DNA of 64,000 nucleotides from an uncultured Bacteroidaceae bacterium (GCA_934293005.1 CAKQYA010000011.1:24888-88887); one strand, 5' to 3'. Shown: positions 49,337 to 59,490, numbered from the stretch's first letter. The notes: a model not told the origin generated them from the letters alone. Numbers and translations: made by a program.

Positions 49337-52300
49337 ATGAGAAGAGAACAGATTAGAACGAGTTTAATGCGCCTATTTATGTTTGGATGCTGTATGGCAT
49401 CTTTTTATATTGGTGATGCTTACGCTCAAGTTGCAGGTGCCAAAGCCTCTCAGGTGCGCAAATTGGCAGATGAGTCCAAGGAACATAGTTTGAAGGGTAA
49501 GGTTTACGATGAAGTGGATGGTCAGCCAATGCCTGGAGTGGCAGTTCAGATAGAAGGCACATCTCAGGGCATGGCCACAGATATAGATGGCAATTTCACA
49601 TTGCCAGTGGGCAAGGCCTGCAATATAGTGTTTTCATTTATAGGATACAAGAAGATAGTGCTCCATTATGATGGAAAGAATTCTTCCAGCTTCTCACATG
49701 TGGTTATGAAAGTTGAGTCACAAGACATAAAGGATGTTGTTGTGACAGGCATCTATCGCCGAAAAAAGGAAAGCTTCACAGGTTCGTCCACTACATTCAA
49801 GCTTGATGAACTCAAGAGTGTGGGTGCGCAAAATGTCTTGCAGAGTTTGACAACTCTCGATCCTTCTTTTAAGATTATGGACAACAAATTGGCAGGTTCC
49901 AATCCAAACAAGATGCCAGATGTGGAGATACGAGGCAAGTCGAGTGTGGTAGGATTCAAGGAAGAGTACGGCACCGACCCCAACCAACCGCTTTTCATCC
50001 TTGACGGATTCGAGACCACGCTTGAGACAGTGATGAATCTTAACATGAACCGTGTGGCCTCAGTCACATTGTTGAAAGATGCTGCATCTACTGCAATCTA
50101 CGGTTCTAAAGCAGCCAACGGTGTAGTAGTCATAGAGACTAAGGTGCCAGAGAAAGGCAAGTTGCAAGTTTCATACAAAGGCGACTATGCGTTCGACTTT
50201 GCCGACTTGTCCGATTATAATTTGATGAACTCACGTGAAAAACTTGAGTTTGAACGATTGGCAGGCGTATACAAGGACAACACCAACGATCCGTTCAATC
50301 AGATAAAGCTTGACGATCTCTACAACTCACGTCTTCGTGAGATAGAGCAGGGCGTCGATACTTATTGGCTTTCTGTGCCTCTTCGCACAGGCATCACGCA
50401 TAAGCACAACATTTACGCAGAAGGAGGCGAACAAAACATACGTTATGGCATAGGTCTCAACTATGGCAGTGTCAATGGCGTCATGAAAGGTTCAGACCGT
50501 CAGACACTTGGAGGAAATGTCGATTTGATATACCGTACAGGTAAGTTTCAGTTTAGCAATAAGTTATCTATCGACTATTTAGAAACCAACGACCCCGCTG
50601 TGTCATTCAGCGAATATGCGCTTGCCAATCCCTACTATCGCAAGTATGGAGACAATGGCAAGGTGAACAAATATCTATATTATCCAGAGGACGGACTCAA
50701 CGACAATCCTGTGTCAAATCCATTGTGGAATGCTCATCTCAACAATTATGATAAAGGACAGCGTTTTGGTTTTACCAACAACTTCATCACGGAATGGTTT
50801 GCCACTGATGATTTGCGTTTGAGAGGCAAGTTTGGCATCACCAAATATGATGACACGCAAGACGAGCGACTATCTCCTGAGCATACGCAGTTTGATGATA
50901 AAGACGACACTCAGAAAGGTCTCTTCACACACAGTTTGCAGAAACATCTTTATTATGAGGGAGACATCTCAGCCACTTATGGCCGTCTTTTCCAAGGAAA
51001 GCACCAAGTCAACGCTGTGGCTGGATTCAACTTCAGCAATACCACTAATAAGACCAACGGCTTTTCTGCCACAGGTTTCACAGACGACATGTTTGCAGCT
51101 CCATCCTTTGCCAACAGTTATCCATCAGGAGGCAAGCCTCGTTATACAGAGAGTGTGAAGCATGCTTCAAGTTTTTATATCAATGGCGGCTACGCTTACG
51201 ATAACCGCTATTTGGTTGACGTGAACCTCCGTAGTGACGGTGCTTCAATGTTTGGCACCGACAACCGTTTCCGCACCACATGGTCGGCTGGTCTCGGATG
51301 GAACATGCACAATGAGGAATGGATGCAGATGAACGGACTCTTCCAGCTTTTGAAGCTACGTGCCTCTGTAGGTAATCCTGGCAACCAGAATTTCTCAGCA
51401 TACCAAGCTTACACAACGTATATGTTCAATAGTCTGATGACTAATGTGTTTGGCACAGGAGTAGTAATCAACGGACTTGGCAACAAAGATTTGGCATGGC
51501 AAGAGACAATCAACTATAATTTTGGCGCTGACGTTACCACACTTGGAAACCGTTTAAATGTCACATTCGATTATTTCATAAAAAATACCGACCCATTGCT
51601 CGCCATCATAACCACACCTGGTTCAATGGGCGTGACGAGCGAAGCTCTCAATGCAGGAAAGCAGAAGACTCATGGTTGGGAAGCGGTGGTGAAATATTCT
51701 CCTGTCTACATGCCGGAGAGCCGTGTCAATTGGAACATATCCTTGAGTGCCACACAGACAAAATCGAAGTATGCAGACATAGGCAATGCCTTTAGCGCAC
51801 TCAATGAGAGCGGCAAGAGCGAGCTTCACAGCACCACAAGATATTACGATGGAGGCAGTCCTACAGCCATATGGGCTGTTCGGTCAGCTGGAATAGATCC
51901 TGCCACAGGCAAGGAACTATTCATCAAGCGCGATGGCACATATTCATTCACATACGATGCAAGCGATGAGGTTGTGTGCGGTGACACAGAGCCTGACATA
52001 GAAGGTCTCATCGGGTCCACATTTTATTATAAGGGCTTCTCGTTTGGTTGCTACTTCCGCTACCAGCTGGGAGGTCAGCAGTTCAACAGTTCGCTCTTCG
52101 ATAAAGTGGAGAACATAAGCACTTCTGATGTGTATAACAATCAAGACAAGCGCGCCCTATATAACCGATGGAGTCCCGACAACCGCGAAGCTCAATATAA
52201 GGGCATATCTATGGTGCAGAAGACAGACAAGTCGTCACGTTTTGTTATGGACGACAATACGCTCACATGCGAGTCGGTCAACTTAGGTTATGAGTTTCCT

Positions 52301-52450
52301 CTTGCTGTGGCTAAACGCCTTGGTCTGCAAGCACTCACAGTGCAGGCTTGCATGAACGACATCTTCCGCTGGTCTACTATAAAGGCGGAGCGAGGCATCG
52401 ACTATCCTTTTGCCCGTTCTGTATCATTCTCAGTAGGTGCAACATTCTAA
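49337..52450 (+). CDS. SusC/RagA-type TonB-dependent outer-membrane transporter
   Basis: The 1037-residue protein starts MRREQIRTSLMRLFMFGCCM (a TTG 12 nt upstream is rejected). After the signal peptide comes a carboxypeptidase-regulatory-like beta domain (GKVYDEVDGQPMPGVAVQIEGTSQG...), then the plug (DVVVTGIYRRKKESFTG; VEIRGKSS; ILDGFETTLETVMNLN; LLKDAASTAIYGSKAANGVV). A 22-strand barrel ends in SFSVGATF. It imports a ligand captured by its SusD partner using TonB energy. The linked genes lack hydrolases, so the ligand cannot be inferred from enzymes. Confidence 0.97.
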   Translation: MRREQIRTSLMRLFMFGCCMASFYIGDAYAQVAGAKASQVRKLADESKEHSLKGKVYDEVDGQPMPGVAVQIEGTSQGMATDIDGNFTLPVGKACNIVFSFIGYKKIVLHYDGKNSSSFSHVVMKVESQDIKDVVVTGIYRRKKESFTGSSTTFKLDELKSVGAQNVLQSLTTLDPSFKIMDNKLAGSNPNKMPDVEIRGKSSVVGFKEEYGTDPNQPLFILDGFETTLETVMNLNMNRVASVTLLKDAASTAIYGSKAANGVVVIETKVPEKGKLQVSYKGDYAFDFADLSDYNLMNSREKLEFERLAGVYKDNTNDPFNQIKLDDLYNSRLREIEQGVDTYWLSVPLRTGITHKHNIYAEGGEQNIRYGIGLNYGSVNGVMKGSDRQTLGGNVDLIYRTGKFQFSNKLSIDYLETNDPAVSFSEYALANPYYRKYGDNGKVNKYLYYPEDGLNDNPVSNPLWNAHLNNYDKGQRFGFTNNFITEWFATDDLRLRGKFGITKYDDTQDERLSPEHTQFDDKDDTQKGLFTHSLQKHLYYEGDISATYGRLFQGKHQVNAVAGFNFSNTTNKTNGFSATGFTDDMFAAPSFANSYPSGGKPRYTESVKHASSFYINGGYAYDNRYLVDVNLRSDGASMFGTDNRFRTTWSAGLGWNMHNEEWMQMNGLFQLLKLRASVGNPGNQNFSAYQAYTTYMFNSLMTNVFGTGVVINGLGNKDLAWQETINYNFGADVTTLGNRLNVTFDYFIKNTDPLLAIITTPGSMGVTSEALNAGKQKTHGWEAVVKYSPVYMPESRVNWNISLSATQTKSKYADIGNAFSALNESGKSELHSTTRYYDGGSPTAIWAVRSAGIDPATGKELFIKRDGTYSFTYDASDEVVCGDTEPDIEGLIGSTFYYKGFSFGCYFRYQLGGQQFNSSLFDKVENISTSDVYNNQDKRALYNRWSPDNREAQYKGISMVQKTDKSSRFVMDDNTLTCESVNLGYEFPLAVAKRLGLQALTVQACMNDIFRWSTIKAERGIDYPFARSVSFSVGATF

Positions 52451-52466
52451 ATAACAGTAATATATT

Positions 52467-53921
52467 ATGAAGAATACATTATATGCTATAGTGATGATGG
52501 CATTCTGCCTTATGTTTGCCTCGTGCGATGATTGGCTTGATGTGAAGCCATACGATAAGATATCTGAAAACGAACTCATGAAGACAGAGGAGGGTTATCA
52601 GAAAATGCTCAATGGCATTTATATAGACCTTAATGATGAAGCCCTGTATGGCAAGACATTGTCTGTGGAGATGCTGGAAGTGATGGGAGGGTCCTATGCC
52701 ATAGGCACCGACAACAGCGTGTGGGGCAACTACAAAGATCTTGCGTCATATAAGTATGGCACAGAGTATTGGCGCAGCCGTCTGAACCAGACATGGAATA
52801 AAGCTTATGCTCTCATACTCAACTGCAATAAGATACTTGAGAGCATAGATAGCAAAAGAGACATCTTCACTGATGGCAATTATTACATCATAAAAGGAGA
52901 GGCCACTGCATTGCGTGCAATGTTGCATTTCGACATGCTGCGCCTATTTGGACCTGTCTATTCGAAAGATAGTGATGTTGCAGCCATACCATACTATACA
53001 AAAGTAGTCAACACGCCAGAACCCATTCTTTCAGCAAAAGACGTGGCCGAGAAAGTCATTGCCGACTTGGAAGACGCACGTGTCATGCTTAATAATGATC
53101 CTGTAAAGACCGAAGGCACCTTGATGAGTGGAGCTGTTGATGGCACAGGCAACTTCATGCGCTACCGCGCCTTGCGCCTTAACTATTATGCTGTCGAAGC
53201 GCTTCTGGCTCGCTCTTACCTTTATATAGGTGATAAGGCAAATGCAATGAATTATGCATCAGATGTGATAAAAACTGTCGATTCAGGCATTTTCCCATTC
53301 GTCGACAAGAGTCTTGTTGTTGGCTCACCAGCAGATCCTGACCGTATATTCTCTTCTGAAGTTATCTTCGCCCTTACAAATACTAAAAGAGGCAATCTGT
53401 TCAAAGAATACTACGACCCATCACGCTTGCCCAATTATGTGTTCCGCATGGACAACAGCATGATGAACAGCCTTATATATGGTGGGGCAGCGCAGACAGG
53501 AGGATATCCCGACGATTACCGCTATCGTGCCAGCTGGATAGCTACTGGCAGCAACAGTTATTACTATAAGTACAGCGACATGGTAGCCAATGGCAGCATA
53601 CAGAATACCATGGTTCCTATGCTTCGTCTCGGAGAAATGTTTCTCATTGCAGCAGAGAGCCAGAGCTCAAATCTTGCGTCAGGTTTGCAATATGTCAATA
53701 TATTGCGCAAAAACCGTGGTGTGGCCAACCTGTCAACGCTCACTCCCGACTTGCTTAAGTATGAGTATGTCCGTGAATTGTATGGAGAAGGCCAGTTGTT
53801 TTTCCTTTACAAGCGACTTTATAGCGACATCATCTCTTCTTCATCATCAAGCAAGAATACCAAGGCGAGCGACTTAGTGTTTGTAGTGCCTCTGCCAGAT
53901 TCTGAGAAGGACAACAGATGA
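52467..53921 (+). CDS. SusD/RagB-type substrate-binding lipoprotein
   Basis: The 484-residue partner of the SusC protein has a lipoprotein signal with lipobox Cys20 (LMFASCDDWLDV). The acidic residues right after the Cys resemble the Bacteroidota surface-export signal. TPR-like helices show the family motifs NELMKTEEGYQKMLNGIY, ALRAMLHFDMLRLFGPV and RLGEMFLIAAESQS. It forms the lid of the SusCD transporter. It starts 16 nt after susC. An imperfect hairpin lies right after its stop (53928-53961). Confidence 0.96.
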   Translation: MKNTLYAIVMMAFCLMFASCDDWLDVKPYDKISENELMKTEEGYQKMLNGIYIDLNDEALYGKTLSVEMLEVMGGSYAIGTDNSVWGNYKDLASYKYGTEYWRSRLNQTWNKAYALILNCNKILESIDSKRDIFTDGNYYIIKGEATALRAMLHFDMLRLFGPVYSKDSDVAAIPYYTKVVNTPEPILSAKDVAEKVIADLEDARVMLNNDPVKTEGTLMSGAVDGTGNFMRYRALRLNYYAVEALLARSYLYIGDKANAMNYASDVIKTVDSGIFPFVDKSLVVGSPADPDRIFSSEVIFALTNTKRGNLFKEYYDPSRLPNYVFRMDNSMMNSLIYGGAAQTGGYPDDYRYRASWIATGSNSYYYKYSDMVANGSIQNTMVPMLRLGEMFLIAAESQSSNLASGLQYVNILRKNRGVANLSTLTPDLLKYEYVRELYGEGQLFFLYKRLYSDIISSSSSSKNTKASDLVFVVPLPDSEKDNR

Positions 53922-53927
53922 CTAAAG

Positions 53928-53961
53928 CACAGCATGGCATATAAAACATGCTGCTTGTGCA
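53928..53961 (+). terminator. Intercistronic hairpin after susD
   Basis: GCACAGCATG (53928-53937) pairs with CATGCTGC-TT-GTGC (53948-53961) with a 2-nt bulge. It could attenuate expression of the downstream genes relative to SusCD or stabilise the susCD mRNA end. Confidence 0.45.
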
Positions 53962-54081
53962 AGGTTCGATATACATTAAAGCGTCAATAATATAGTCTTC
54001 GCAAGCTACTTATGCGATGACAATAGATTTTTGCAAATATAATTATCACTCTTAATACGGAAAGCAATGATAATAAATAAG

Positions 54082-54834
54082 ATGAAGATACTTAGCTTCA
54101 TGGCTTTGCTGGCTTTGGCTTTTGTTTCTTGCAGTGAGCAGACTCCAGATGAGTTTCAAAACATCAATGGCGTCTATCTCAATAACCGCACCAATACCAA
54201 CGTGCTTCAAGATTCCACAGATGTGACCTTTGTTTATCAGAAAGGAGACGAGATGCAGGTGCCTGTGAGGATTCAGTTGATAGGCCGTCCATACGACAAG
54301 GCCCGTGAGATAGCACTTGTGGTCAGTTCGGAAGATGCCCAAGAAGGCATAGACTATGTGTTGCCTGCAACGGCAGAAATGCCAGCAGGTGCTACCACGG
54401 TCGACTATACCATTACATTGAAGCGAACCTCCATTCTCAAAAGCCAGAAGAAGCGTGTCAAAGTGTCTCTTATTCCCAATGGCAACTTTTCTTTGCCTGT
54501 GAAGTTTGAAAAGAATGCTAATGGCAATAAAGTGACTACATTGACTTACACAGTAGTGTTCTCCGATCAATTCACCACATCTCCCAAAGCATGGAAAAAA
54601 GATTTGCTTGGTGAGTTCACCCAACAGAAGTTTGAGCTTGCCTGCCGTGTGCTCGATCTCAATCCAGCTGACTTCAATGACGAGGCAAAGATGACACTTC
54701 CCATGCAGGCATACATAAGCCAGGAGATGCAAAGCTATGTGAGAGAGCAGCAGAGCTTGAAGAGCAAAGGCCAGCCTTTTGACGCTGATGCTTTTGACAA
54801 GCATGGCAATGCCCTCGTGTATGCCACAGTATAA
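54082..54834 (+). CDS. DUF4843 domain lipoprotein
   Basis: The 250-residue lipoprotein begins MKILSFMALLALAFVSCSEQ with lipobox Cys17; Met residues 15 nt upstream are less likely starts. The body shows the DUF4843 pattern: DVTFVYQKGDEMQVPVRIQLIG, an immunoglobulin-like repeat with VSSEDAQEGIDYVLP, and a later Lys/Gln-rich helix pair. Members occur right after SusCD in loci often without glycosidases; their role is probably surface ligand handling. It is third in the operon. Confidence 0.88.
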   Translation: MKILSFMALLALAFVSCSEQTPDEFQNINGVYLNNRTNTNVLQDSTDVTFVYQKGDEMQVPVRIQLIGRPYDKAREIALVVSSEDAQEGIDYVLPATAEMPAGATTVDYTITLKRTSILKSQKKRVKVSLIPNGNFSLPVKFEKNANGNKVTTLTYTVVFSDQFTTSPKAWKKDLLGEFTQQKFELACRVLDLNPADFNDEAKMTLPMQAYISQEMQSYVREQQSLKSKGQPFDADAFDKHGNALVYATV

Positions 54835-54870
54835 TGTAAGTCATTAACATCATTAACAATAATACAGACA

Positions 54871-56451
54871 ATGAACAAATCAATGATAAATAGGGTATTG
54901 AAACCGTTGGCATTGACAATGGCGGTGACGATGGGAGTGTGCATTACTGGTTGTTCGCAAGATGAAGGCAATTATGATTACCATTCTCTCAACGAACCAA
55001 GCATTACCGGTGTGCCAGAGCAGATATCTGTGCTTATCCACGATAATGTTGACATTGATCCTTCACTTGGTTCCAACATCACAGACCTTAATGCATACAC
55101 TTACGAATGGAAGGTGATAAACAATTCGGGCGACAATGAGGTGACCCTGCTCAGCCATGAAAAGCATCTCAATGAGAAGGTGACATTGGATGCTGGAAAG
55201 TATACACTTTATTTCACAGTGACAGAGAAAAGCTCTGGATTGTTCTGGCGCAAGAGTTATGCGCTCACGGTGAGCGATTCATCATCTGAAGGATGGATGG
55301 TGCTGTGTGATGTGGACGGAAAAGCACGTCTCGACATCATATCGGATGTAACAGGAAAGACTTATATTGATGTGCTTGCCGATAAAGGCATGGAGGCTCT
55401 TAAAGGTCCTTACTCCATTCAGTATGTTCCTAAATGCGGCAATGCCGACTCTCCTTTTTATCTCTTCACGGCAGATGGAGCCACTCGCTTGTCAAAAAAC
55501 AATTTTGCGTGGAAAAAAGAGTATGCCTTCAAGTATGAAGTTGCCCAGTCGCTCGACCTTCATCCTCAGAGCATGGTGTGTGACAAAAGCAGCATGATGA
55601 AAATATGCGTGAGCGATGGAAAAGCTTACACAGCATCAAATATGGGATTTCTCGGACTGTTTGCAGCAGTAAACAAGACAGGCAAGCTTGCGCCTTACGT
55701 TGGAGCAAACATAGGTGCTGAGTCATATGCTTCCATATATCTGTTGTACGACACAGAGAAGAAGTGCTTCATGTCTTGCTGCCCATTTCTTTTAGGACTT
55801 TCAATATCTGATGAAGTTTATCATACCATGGATGAGATGGAGAGCATAGCCATCGGATACAAGGGCAGCGAAATGGTTGCAGGCAATGCATTCGATAGTT
55901 ACCCAACAGGTTTGGATTTCGTTTATATGGAGAATACCTATTATGATCCGGGCAATGGTAATATGGGCACTACATATACAGTGCTTGCCGATGGCGACAA
56001 GCGTTACCTGTATGGCATTCAGTTGGGCGACATGCTTCTTTATAACAATATATGCACTTTTGCCTTAGGCAAGGCATACTATGGCGATTTGAGCGAGTGC
56101 GCTGACATAAAGAAAGCAACATGCTATGCTTTCAGTTCGTTGCGCAACTACATGTATTATGCTGTCGATGGCACTATATATCGTGTCGATTTGTCGGAGA
56201 AGCCGCTTAAAGCAGAGAAGCAGATTGCCCTTTCTGGCGAAAAGATAACGATGATGAAGTTTAACCTGTATCAGAATTCAGCTTCTATACACGATTATGA
56301 TCTTGTGGTGGCTTCAGAGAAGGGTGGTGAAGGCACGTTGCGCATCTACAACGGCTTTGTGTCAGAAGGTGATTTCTCTGCTGTGAAGCCAAAGTCTTAC
56401 ACTGGATTTGCCAAGATAGTTGACGCCACATACCGTGAGCGCACCAATTGA
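54871..56451 (+). CDS. PKD-like family lipoprotein
   Basis: The 526-residue lipoprotein has a lipobox at Cys28 (MGVCITGCSQDEGNYDY). An Ig/PKD-like domain follows (about 40-145, YEWKVINNSGDNEV; KYTLYFTVTEKSSGL). The larger C-terminal region contains repeated beta-propeller-like strands (GWMVLCDVDGKARLDII; YYAVDGTIYRVDLSEKP). This layout matches the Bacteroidota PKD-like family that accompanies DUF4843. It is presumably a surface ligand-binding subunit; no catalytic motif is seen. Confidence 0.83.
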   Translation: MNKSMINRVLKPLALTMAVTMGVCITGCSQDEGNYDYHSLNEPSITGVPEQISVLIHDNVDIDPSLGSNITDLNAYTYEWKVINNSGDNEVTLLSHEKHLNEKVTLDAGKYTLYFTVTEKSSGLFWRKSYALTVSDSSSEGWMVLCDVDGKARLDIISDVTGKTYIDVLADKGMEALKGPYSIQYVPKCGNADSPFYLFTADGATRLSKNNFAWKKEYAFKYEVAQSLDLHPQSMVCDKSSMMKICVSDGKAYTASNMGFLGLFAAVNKTGKLAPYVGANIGAESYASIYLLYDTEKKCFMSCCPFLLGLSISDEVYHTMDEMESIAIGYKGSEMVAGNAFDSYPTGLDFVYMENTYYDPGNGNMGTTYTVLADGDKRYLYGIQLGDMLLYNNICTFALGKAYYGDLSECADIKKATCYAFSSLRNYMYYAVDGTIYRVDLSEKPLKAEKQIALSGEKITMMKFNLYQNSASIHDYDLVVASEKGGEGTLRIYNGFVSEGDFSAVKPKSYTGFAKIVDATYRERTN

Positions 56452-56506
56452 TATATTATGTGATGCTTGAACAAGTCCTGGTGGCAACAAGCCAAGCATG
56501 TTCTTT

Positions 56507-56546
56507 ATAGCTTGCCGCAATGCATGATAGCTTGCCGCAATGCATG
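56507..56546 (+). repeat. Perfect 20-bp tandem repeat upstream of tlpA-like gene
   Basis: ATAGCTTGCCGCAATGCATG occurs twice in immediate succession in the 134-nt gap between the PKD-like and thioredoxin-like genes. Confidence 0.9.
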
Positions 56547-56585
56547 CGCAATATAATGATTGAATGACTTTAAAACCTAAATATT

Positions 56586-57941
56586 ATGATTAAAAGAAAA
56601 ATTGCATATCTGCTGATGCTCCTTATGGCATCTCTGTCTATTCATGCTGCTGATGGCATCAAAGTGCATTTTGATGTGAAGAATCCAGTGGCGAGCACAG
56701 TTGTGCTGGTCTACAACATGAGTATCAATGAGTTTCCTCTTACAGACAACGGCAAGGCTACGGCTGATATAGAGGGTATTGACGCCCTCTATGCCAAGGT
56801 CTATTATGGTGAGAAATTCAAAAATATCTATTTGCAAAGCGGTGATGAGATGACAGTCGCTTTCGATGCAAGCGATTTTGACAATACCTTCTCAGTGAAG
56901 GGAGGTAATGAAAAGGCTGTAGACTATCTCAATAAGATACAGTTGACAGGTCTGCCCGACGATGCGTATAAACAGCCTTGGCAACAGTTTAAGAAGACTG
57001 TTGAGAACAAGATGGCTTCTATGAAGCGTCTGCTTAAAGCTCGCAAGTTTGCCGACAAGGATAAGTTTAAGAAAATGGAAGAGGGACGCATCACGTATTT
57101 TTATGCCAATGCCATGTTGATGTATCCTGTCAGCCATCTCTATCTCACGCAAGATACCACAATGGTGCTTGGTGATGATTATTACTCTGCTTTGCGTGAG
57201 TATGTGCGTGAAGACGACGAGCTCGTCGACATGGATGAGTACCGCAACTACATGATTGAGACATCACATGTGCTCGATGAGGACAACCGCGATGTGCGCC
57301 AATATTACCAGAAGGTGGTGGCTGAGATGAACTACATTGGCGAGCACTTTGAGAACGAGAAGGTGCGTGAGACGCTTATCCACCATGTGGCATTCACATA
57401 TGTTGAGGGCAATGGCACAGACAATATCACAGATCTTCAGAATGTTTATTACTCCTATGTGTCTTCACCTCGTCTCAACGACATCTTCAAGAAGGCTTGC
57501 GCCAAGTGGGCCAAAGATGCAGTGGGACGTCCTTCTCCCGACTTCAAAGGTGTTGACATCAATGGAAAGGAGATGTCGCTGCGCGATTTCAGAGGCAAAT
57601 ATGTCTATATAGATATATGGGCTACATGGTGTGGCCCATGCCAGAAAGAATTGCCTTATCTCAAAGAACTGGAAAAGAAGTATGAAGGAAGAAACATTCA
57701 TTTTGTTGGTCTGTCAATAGACCAGGACAAGGCAAAGTGGGAGGCACGCGTGAAGAGCGGAGCCTTGAGCGGCGTTCAGCTTCATATAGGCACAGGGTCA
57801 CAGTTTCAGGCCGATTACCGCATAAGCGGCATACCTCGTTTCATTCTTCTTGACCCTAATGGCCGAATCATCAATTCAGTGATGACCCGTCCATCAAGTG
57901 ATGACACTGTGAAGATTCTTGACAGCTTGAAAGGTTTGTAG
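56586..57941 (+). CDS. TlpA-family thioredoxin-like protein, periplasmic
   Basis: The 451-residue protein has a signal peptide (MIKRKIAYLLMLLMASLSIHA). An N-terminal beta domain and a helical middle (about 100-300, many Lys/Glu/Tyr) precede a C-terminal thioredoxin fold. The active site is WCGPC (Cys349, Cys352) and the cis-Pro is in RISGIPRFILL. The SPDFKGVDINGKEMSL start of the fold is typical of TlpA/ResA thiol reductases. It sits inside a SusCD operon, so it may reduce disulfides in an imported ligand or a partner lipoprotein; that is inference. Confidence 0.92.
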   Translation: MIKRKIAYLLMLLMASLSIHAADGIKVHFDVKNPVASTVVLVYNMSINEFPLTDNGKATADIEGIDALYAKVYYGEKFKNIYLQSGDEMTVAFDASDFDNTFSVKGGNEKAVDYLNKIQLTGLPDDAYKQPWQQFKKTVENKMASMKRLLKARKFADKDKFKKMEEGRITYFYANAMLMYPVSHLYLTQDTTMVLGDDYYSALREYVREDDELVDMDEYRNYMIETSHVLDEDNRDVRQYYQKVVAEMNYIGEHFENEKVRETLIHHVAFTYVEGNGTDNITDLQNVYYSYVSSPRLNDIFKKACAKWAKDAVGRPSPDFKGVDINGKEMSLRDFRGKYVYIDIWATWCGPCQKELPYLKELEKKYEGRNIHFVGLSIDQDKAKWEARVKSGALSGVQLHIGTGSQFQADYRISGIPRFILLDPNGRIINSVMTRPSSDDTVKILDSLKGL

Positions 57942-58051
57942 TCTGTGGCTATTCTTGTCTCATGAACATATAGCCACTTCCGTCCATTGTTTTCTCAGTT
58001 ATAGAAACAAAAATTATTAACCATATGTTTAACTCTTAAAAAAGAAATGTC

Positions 58052-59410
58052 ATGAAAAAAATGATTTCTATGATGCTGATGTTATGTGCTATCTTCACAT
58101 TCTCAGCGTGTTCATCTGATGATGATGATCCTGTTAACCCATTGACTGGTGTGGTTATTCCTCAATCAGCACAGATTGGTTCGGTTATGACAATCCAAGG
58201 CACAGGCTTTGCTGCCGGACAGGTCATCCAGCTCACTCTTGCAGATGCAGAACCTGTTGAGGTTGAAGCCAAGTATTCTGCCAATGGAGCTACTTTCACA
58301 GTGCCTTACACTCTCTCTACAGGCACAGCAAGTGTTGTGTTGAAGGTGGGCAACAACAACTGGCCTCTTGGTTCAGTAATGTTGACAGCACCTGCTAACC
58401 CTATTTCTGCTTTCAGTTTGCCATCAGAGTTAGCTCTCAACTCTAATATGGATTTGAATGGCATAGGCTTCCAAAATGGCGATTTGCTTAAGTTTGACAG
58501 AATAGATATTGATGCTCAGGAAATGAGAAGCGTAGAGCTTGCTTCAAACGTTGCTATGATCACATCCACTGATAGCACAACCCTTTCAGTGACTATTCCA
58601 ACCCTTGAGGACGGCGACTATGATGTGTCTCTCATTCGTGGCAAAAACAAATGGTCTCTCGGCACATCTTATATATATCAGCCAAAACGCATAAAGAGCA
58701 TTTACTATGAGAATCCATCTATGAATGTAAGTTTTACTATGAACTTCTCTTACAACGAGAATGGCACTCTTGCAGCCATAGAGTCGCCTGAAGAACTTTC
58801 ATACCAGTTCGAATATGATGATAGTTTGATCATCACAACGAGTGCTATGAACATGAAGCCACTTAAGTTCACAGTGAAAGATGGTAAGATTGTGAAGAGC
58901 ACTGCAGGCAGAGCTCAAGAAGAGTATCCTTCTACTATGTACAACTACTGGTCATACAATGATGACAACACTCTTGCATCTGTAAAGAACAAGGATAAAT
59001 ATTATGACGGTGCAGAGCTGTTAGAAGTAAAGAATGAGAACAACAATGTTTCGGCATTCTCATTGTCACGAGTGAGCGAATCTTCTTTTGATGCTTCTCA
59101 TGAGTTGCATGCTGTGCCAGGCACAATTGATGTTCGTTATCTGCTCAACGCAATTATATATATGATGCAGGGTGAAGATATTTTTGTGGGCATGCTGCTC
59201 AACAACAATGTCAAGACATCCTCTTATCTGCCAACAATACAGCATATAGGCTATCAGGATTTTAATGATCTTGAGGAAAAAGTTGCTGATGTCAACCTCA
59301 ACACATCGTTCTTTAACAACACTCTTACAATCGATTTCCTCAACTTCCACGATCTTGATCAATATGGCACATTTGGCAGCAAGGTGCAGGTTGTGTATGA
59401 GGACAAGTAA
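58052..59410 (+). CDS. TIG/IPT-domain surface lipoprotein
   Basis: The 452-residue lipoprotein has lipobox Cys20 followed by SSDDDDP, an acidic surface-export signal. Two TIG-like beta-sandwich domains follow (about 30-112, GSVMTIQGTGFAAGQVIQL; about 115-215, NSNMDLNGIGFQNGDLL). The second half (about 215-452) has YD-type strands (FSYNENGTLAAIES; WSYNDDNTLASVKN) that I do not assign to a named domain. Tandem TIG lipoproteins at the end of SusCD operons usually act as auxiliary surface binding proteins. It is the last gene before a strong terminator. Confidence 0.85.
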   Translation: MKKMISMMLMLCAIFTFSACSSDDDDPVNPLTGVVIPQSAQIGSVMTIQGTGFAAGQVIQLTLADAEPVEVEAKYSANGATFTVPYTLSTGTASVVLKVGNNNWPLGSVMLTAPANPISAFSLPSELALNSNMDLNGIGFQNGDLLKFDRIDIDAQEMRSVELASNVAMITSTDSTTLSVTIPTLEDGDYDVSLIRGKNKWSLGTSYIYQPKRIKSIYYENPSMNVSFTMNFSYNENGTLAAIESPEELSYQFEYDDSLIITTSAMNMKPLKFTVKDGKIVKSTAGRAQEEYPSTMYNYWSYNDDNTLASVKNKDKYYDGAELLEVKNENNNVSAFSLSRVSESSFDASHELHAVPGTIDVRYLLNAIIYMMQGEDIFVGMLLNNNVKTSSYLPTIQHIGYQDFNDLEEKVADVNLNTSFFNNTLTIDFLNFHDLDQYGTFGSKVQVVYEDK

Positions 59411-59490
59411 TGTTGTCTTGCATAAGACAATGGATAATCTGATGCATGTATGATTCTTGCTTGTCATGTGGTTAAGCAAGATATGACATA

